A program made the position numbers and the translations under genes. DNA of 7,335 nucleotides from NCBI GenBank assembly GCA_002383665.1, contig DFZI01000059.1, positions 1 through 7,335 on the forward strand, written 5' to 3'. Shown piece by piece: positions 5,024-7,335 of this stretch. Origin of the DNA: Dehalococcoidia bacterium UBA4060. GTDB taxonomy: Bacteria; Chloroflexota; Dehalococcoidia; GIF9; UBA5629. The notes beneath the pieces were generated by a model. It was not told the origin of the DNA. It was given only the letters and a program-made list of their open reading frames with translations, and did not search any database. Positions within the stretch are counted from its first letter, which is position 1, and every line of letters starts with the position of its first letter.

Positions 5024-6274
5024 ATGCTCCAGAACCTAACTGCCAATGAAATCTTCGGACTGTTTGGACTGCTCCTAATCATAGGTTTCCTGGCCGACTA
5101 CCTATTTAAAAAAACCAATTTCCCTGATATCCTCATGCTGCTGGGGCTTGGCTACCTGATCGGGCCGATCTTGCATATATTTGACCCTGTTCAGCTTACA
5201 TCCGTCTCACAATTAATCGCCAACCTGGCACTGATCATAATCATCTTTAATGGTGGCATAGGCTTCGATTTTGCTGGCATCATTTCCAATGCTCCGAGGG
5301 CGCTGGCCCTGGCTGTACTGGGAGTTGCTTTTTCCATATTTGCCATAAGCTGGCCTGTGCACTATCTTTACGATTGGCCTTTACTCAATAGCCTGCTTCT
5401 GGGAACGATCATCGGAGGTACCAGTTCAGCCACCATCATTGCCCTTGTCTCACATGCCAGGATAAAGCAACAGGTCTCCTCACTACTCAGCTTGGAATCC
5501 GTGCTTAACAGCCCTTTTATTATCGTGCTCGCCCTCATCCTCATAGAAGCCATAACCAGCGGAGAAACGGGAATCTCGCTCTCCGCTGCAGGGCAGGCTA
5601 TACTTCTCCGCTTTTCACTCGGTATTACCATAGGCGCATTTGCCGGGATGGTATGGGTGTGGATGCTTTCCCTTATGCAGAAGGAAAGCTACAATGATAT
5701 CGTCACACTGGCCGTCGTTTTCCTCATGTACTTTATGACCGAGTCGATTAACGGCAGCGGTGTCATATTTGCCCTGGTCTTCGGCATTATGCTCGGCAAC
5801 GGTGTCAGCCTGAGCAAAAAACTTAAATTCAGAACTACAATCCAATCCACGCTGGTAATGAAAGGCTTCACGGCTGAGATTTATTTCTTTATCAAAACAT
5901 TTTTCTTCATCTACCTCGGGGCTATCGTAAGCTTCAGCCATCCGGAATATGTTATCTTCGGCATTGTAGCTGCCTTCGTGCTGCTCTTTGCCAGGATGAT
6001 AGCGGTGCTCCTGTCATCCGCCGGCAACAACACCCTGCTGGAAAACCTGGGTATGCTGACGACAATGCTGGCACGGGGTGAATCCGCAGCCGTGCTGGTC
6101 CAGCTTGTAGCTGTATCTCAAATACCCAACGCTGAACTATATACCGATATAGTTATGGCGGTTATTATCACTACAACCCTAATCTCGACCGCGGGTGTTA
6201 TTATCTTCGCCGAAAAGGGGCCAAAAGAACTTAAGGTTTCCAAGGCGCACAAAAAGCCCGACTCCTATGCCTGA
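5024..6274 (+). CDS. Cation/proton antiporter, CPA1 (NhaP-like)
   Basis: This 416-residue integral membrane protein has about twelve hydrophobic spans and should exchange Na+ or K+ for H+ across the cytoplasmic membrane. Family features are FNGGIGFDF (75-83), GGTSSATIIALV (131-142) where many relatives have a TDP segment, SLESVLNS (156-163), a conserved-type Arg324 in FARMIAVLL, and LARGESAAV (349-357). The usual Asn-Asp of CPA1 antiporters, the ion-binding pair after the ES-x-L segment, reads Asn162-Ser163, so the carboxylate appears replaced. The C-terminus is a short basic tail with no TrkA-type regulatory domain. AGGA lies four bases before the ATG. It follows panE by 118 bp with no clear terminator between. 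The ion specificity is unknown. Confidence 0.88.
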   Translation: MLQNLTANEIFGLFGLLLIIGFLADYLFKKTNFPDILMLLGLGYLIGPILHIFDPVQLTSVSQLIANLALIIIIFNGGIGFDFAGIISNAPRALALAVLGVAFSIFAISWPVHYLYDWPLLNSLLLGTIIGGTSSATIIALVSHARIKQQVSSLLSLESVLNSPFIIVLALILIEAITSGETGISLSAAGQAILLRFSLGITIGAFAGMVWVWMLSLMQKESYNDIVTLAVVFLMYFMTESINGSGVIFALVFGIMLGNGVSLSKKLKFRTTIQSTLVMKGFTAEIYFFIKTFFFIYLGAIVSFSHPEYVIFGIVAAFVLLFARMIAVLLSSAGNNTLLENLGMLTTMLARGESAAVLVQLVAVSQIPNAELYTDIVMAVIITTTLISTAGVIIFAEKGPKELKVSKAHKKPDSYA

Positions 6275-6335
6275 GCTTTTCCCTGAAGCCGCCTATCATT
6301 GCATTTATCTCTCACAGACGGTGTTAGTCCCGCCC

Positions 6336-6353
6336 GATGTTAAAGTGAACATC
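6336..6353. repeat. Inverted repeat GATGTT-N6-AACATC
   Basis: GATGTT (6336-6341) and AACATC (6348-6353) are perfect complements around AAAGTG, flanked on both sides by CGCCC. It lies between the convergent antiporter and 65-residue gene. Lacking a T-run, it is at best a weak terminator or a protein site. Confidence 0.3.
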
Positions 6354-6380
6354 CGCCCCTGACGGCAGACTCACTATGCC

Positions 6381-6578
6381 CTATCTGGTGGCATATGAAA
6401 GCAGGGATCGTACAGTTACCTTGTCCCTTTCGAAGCTGAACTCCACGACCGTTCCTGCCGGTGAAAGGAAGGTGCAGCTATCGTAAGTCTCGGTGGCTCC
6501 GAGCAGCAGCCAGTTATTGGTCTGCGCCCAGGCCAGCGCCTCATCAGGTGTCTGGATCTTATAAACCAATCTCCCCAT
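6381..6578 (-). CDS. Small hypothetical protein, 65 residues
   Basis: I do not recognise a family. AGAAGGAG lies a few bases before the ATG on this strand, which supports a real gene. The product starts MGRLVYKI and then has a predicted helix (TPDEALAWAQTNN). Two probable beta strands follow: TYDSCTFLSPAGTVVEFSF (residues 31-49) and then KVTVRSLL. It has a single Cys35, no signal peptide and no membrane span, so it is likely a small soluble protein. It is the last of three same-strand genes (coiled coil, LuxR-type regulator, this), 152 bp from the regulator and convergent with the antiporter. Whether it is controlled by the neighbouring regulator is unknown. Confidence 0.72.
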   Translation of the reverse strand: MGRLVYKIQTPDEALAWAQTNNWLLLGATETYDSCTFLSPAGTVVEFSFERDKVTVRSLLSYATR

Positions 6579-6730
6579 GTTTCTCCTTCTGTTGGCTATG
6601 CCGGACAGTATTCAGACAAAAATATACCAGAATTGAGCTGATTTGTACTATTCAGGACTTCCGGTCGGTCGTCCCCGAGGAGACACGGCTTGCATGGGTG
6701 CTTTCTTACAGTAAAATGTCCTGCCAGGCT

Positions 6731-6946
6731 TTATTTTTCCAGTTGGACGAGGCCGCAGCGGGTGGCCTTGATGACCGCACCGGTGCGGTTATGTGCATCC
6801 AGCTTCTTCAATATCCTGCTCACACAGTTCTTGATGGCCTGCTCGGTAATGCCGCAACTCCCGGCAATCTGCTTGTTCAGATAGCCCCTCGCCATCAGGT
6901 CCAGGACCTCTTTCTCCCTGAATGTCAGTCTAAAATCATCCTGCAT
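6731..6946 (-). CDS. Orphan LuxR/GerE-type DNA-binding domain
   Basis: The 71 residues are almost only a LuxR-type helix-turn-helix: LTFREKEVLDLMARG (7-21), NKQIA (24-28), ITEQAIKNCVSRILKKL (33-49), then NRTGAVIKA (53-61). The usual E, IA, K, L and R positions of the domain are kept, though the typical SNKEIA and TVK-x-H read LNKQIA and AIKNC. There is no receiver, sensor or ligand domain, so control must come from its amount, dimer formation or another protein. Such single-domain members act as dimeric transcription factors. GGAG (minus strand, 6955-6958) lies eight bases before the ATG and overlaps a CCAAT-TATT-ATTGG palindrome, which suggests autoregulation. Its targets may be the two small neighbours, but this is a guess. 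Confidence 0.9.
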   Translation of the reverse strand: MQDDFRLTFREKEVLDLMARGYLNKQIAGSCGITEQAIKNCVSRILKKLDAHNRTGAVIKATRCGLVQLEK

Positions 6947-6956
6947 GTATAACGCT

Positions 6957-6970
6957 CCAATTATTATTGG
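6957..6970. promoter_or_regulatory. Palindrome CCAAT-TATT-ATTGG over the regulator's ribosome-binding site
   Basis: CCAAT (6957-6961) and ATTGG (6966-6970) are exact inverted copies around TATT. The site begins 11 bp upstream of the LuxR-type start and overlaps its GGAG. Symmetry and position fit an operator for a dimeric regulator, possibly the gene's own product. Confidence 0.45.
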
Positions 6971-7019
6971 TCAATCAAGAAACGAATCCTGCCTTGCAAA
7001 GGTTTAGGCCAAAATAACT

Positions 7020-7052
7020 GGACGGGCAGGATGCTTGCAGCTAAGTCCGTCC
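7020..7052 (-). terminator. Possible weak terminator of the coiled-coil gene
   Basis: GGACGG (7020-7025) pairs with CCGTCC (7047-7052), with an inner GCA/TGC pair. On the minus strand the hairpin begins inside the last codons, spans the stop (7041-7043) and is followed by AGTTATTTT. The stem is short and the loop large, so it is weak. Confidence 0.3.
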
Positions 7053-7259
7053 GTCTTTTGGCTCAAGGTCTCTGATCTGCTTCTGGATGCGGTTGATCTC
7101 CTCGGCCAGCCAGATGATCTCGTTGCGATAATTGGAATTGGCTTCCACCAGCTTCATCAGCTCCGACATCCTCTTCTCCAGGGAGGCAGACTTGCTCTTC
7201 AGATCATCGATCTCCTGCGCAGGACGTGTTGCAGGCGAGGCATATTCCGGCGTTGACAT
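7041..7259 (-). CDS. Short coiled-coil protein, 72 residues
   Basis: No family is recognised. GAGGAGGGG lies about eight bases before the ATG on this strand, a strong ribosome-binding site. Residues 1-14 look disordered (Pro/Ala-rich). About 16-66 form one continuous amphipathic helix with Leu/Ile/Val at heptad-like spacing and many charged residues (DDLKSKSASLEKRMSEL, then IIWLAEEINRIQKQIRDLE), typical of a coiled coil that forms dimers or oligomers. There is no Cys, signal peptide or membrane span. It is the first of three same-strand small genes, 94 bp upstream of the orphan LuxR-type regulator. A TATAAT and an 8-bp direct repeat precede it. A role as a partner or scaffold is conceivable but unsupported. 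Confidence 0.78.
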   Translation of the reverse strand: MSTPEYASPATRPAQEIDDLKSKSASLEKRMSELMKLVEANSNYRNEIIWLAEEINRIQKQIRDLEPKDGRT

Positions 7260-7284
7260 ACTTGCTACCCCTCCTCATGGTTGC

Positions 7285-7302
7285 CATGTTCACACATGTT
7301 CA
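7285..7302 (-). repeat. Direct repeat TGAACATG, 10-bp period (operator-like)
   Basis: On the minus strand TGAACATG occurs twice (7295-7302, 7285-7292) separated by TG, so both copies face the same side of the helix. They lie immediately downstream of the -10 box, over the expected transcription start and leader of the coiled-coil gene, where a bound protein would block transcription. Confidence 0.45.
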
Positions 7303-7306
7303 TATT

Positions 7307-7335
7307 ATTATACACCCCGTTGACAGTGGAAACAT
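7307..7335 (-). promoter_or_regulatory. Candidate promoter for the coiled-coil gene
   Basis: The minus strand has a perfect TATAAT (7307-7312). Seventeen bases upstream, at the window edge, is ATGTTT (7330-7335), a poor -35 box. Transcription would start near 7300, giving a leader of about 40 bases. The promoter may need an activator because of its weak -35 box. Confidence 0.4.
7320..7325 (+). promoter_or_regulatory. Perfect -35 hexamer facing right
   Basis: TTGACA on the plus strand matches the sigma-70 -35 consensus exactly. Its -10 box would fall around 7343-7348, beyond the window, so a divergent gene to the right is suggested but not shown. Confidence 0.25.

Noticed and set aside
6461..6952. 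A 163-residue plus-strand frame
   Set aside because: It overlaps the clear LuxR-type domain on the other strand and the 65-residue gene; its translation resembles no protein.

Overview
The window is about 7.3 kb of bacterial DNA of roughly balanced base composition, packed with mostly short genes. The small same-strand hypothetical genes, a four-Cys C_GCAxxG_C_C redox protein, a one-domain LuxR-type regulator and a secreted DUF2680-like protein would suit an anaerobic Chloroflexota (Dehalococcoidia-like) genome. That placement is an impression from gene content and is low confidence. There is no rRNA, tRNA, CRISPR array, transposase or phage gene.

Left part (1-1930, + strand): the C-terminal end of a zinc-ribbon protein; a 106-residue protein with a Cys cluster; exodeoxyribonuclease III (xth), preceded by a hairpin and three 13-bp-spaced ACCGG repeats that overlap its ribosome-binding region; and an unrecognised 167-residue protein.

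Middle part (1993-3783): a minus-strand C_GCAxxG_C_C redox protein diverges, across about 200 bp of AT-rich DNA, from a plus-strand exported protein with a duplicated helical repeat. That gene ends in a very strong intrinsic terminator. Convergent on it is a 36-residue single-membrane-span peptide, followed on the plus strand by a 66-residue Cys/His protein that looks like the front end of an HNH-type zinc module.

Right part (3835-7335): a ketopantoate reductase family gene with a good sigma-70-type promoter and a structured leader; a CPA1-like cation/proton antiporter whose usual membrane Asp appears to be Ser; then three small minus-strand genes: a 65-residue hypothetical, an orphan LuxR/GerE DNA-binding domain with a palindrome over its own ribosome-binding site, and a coiled-coil protein with a direct repeat just behind its -10 box.

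No single pathway links the genes. Housekeeping functions (DNA repair, coenzyme A precursor synthesis, ion homeostasis) are interspersed with small lineage-type proteins. I see no clear new multi-gene system. The most interesting points are the antiporter substitution, the operator-like elements beside the two small right-hand genes, the xth leader hairpin and the HNH-like mini-protein.
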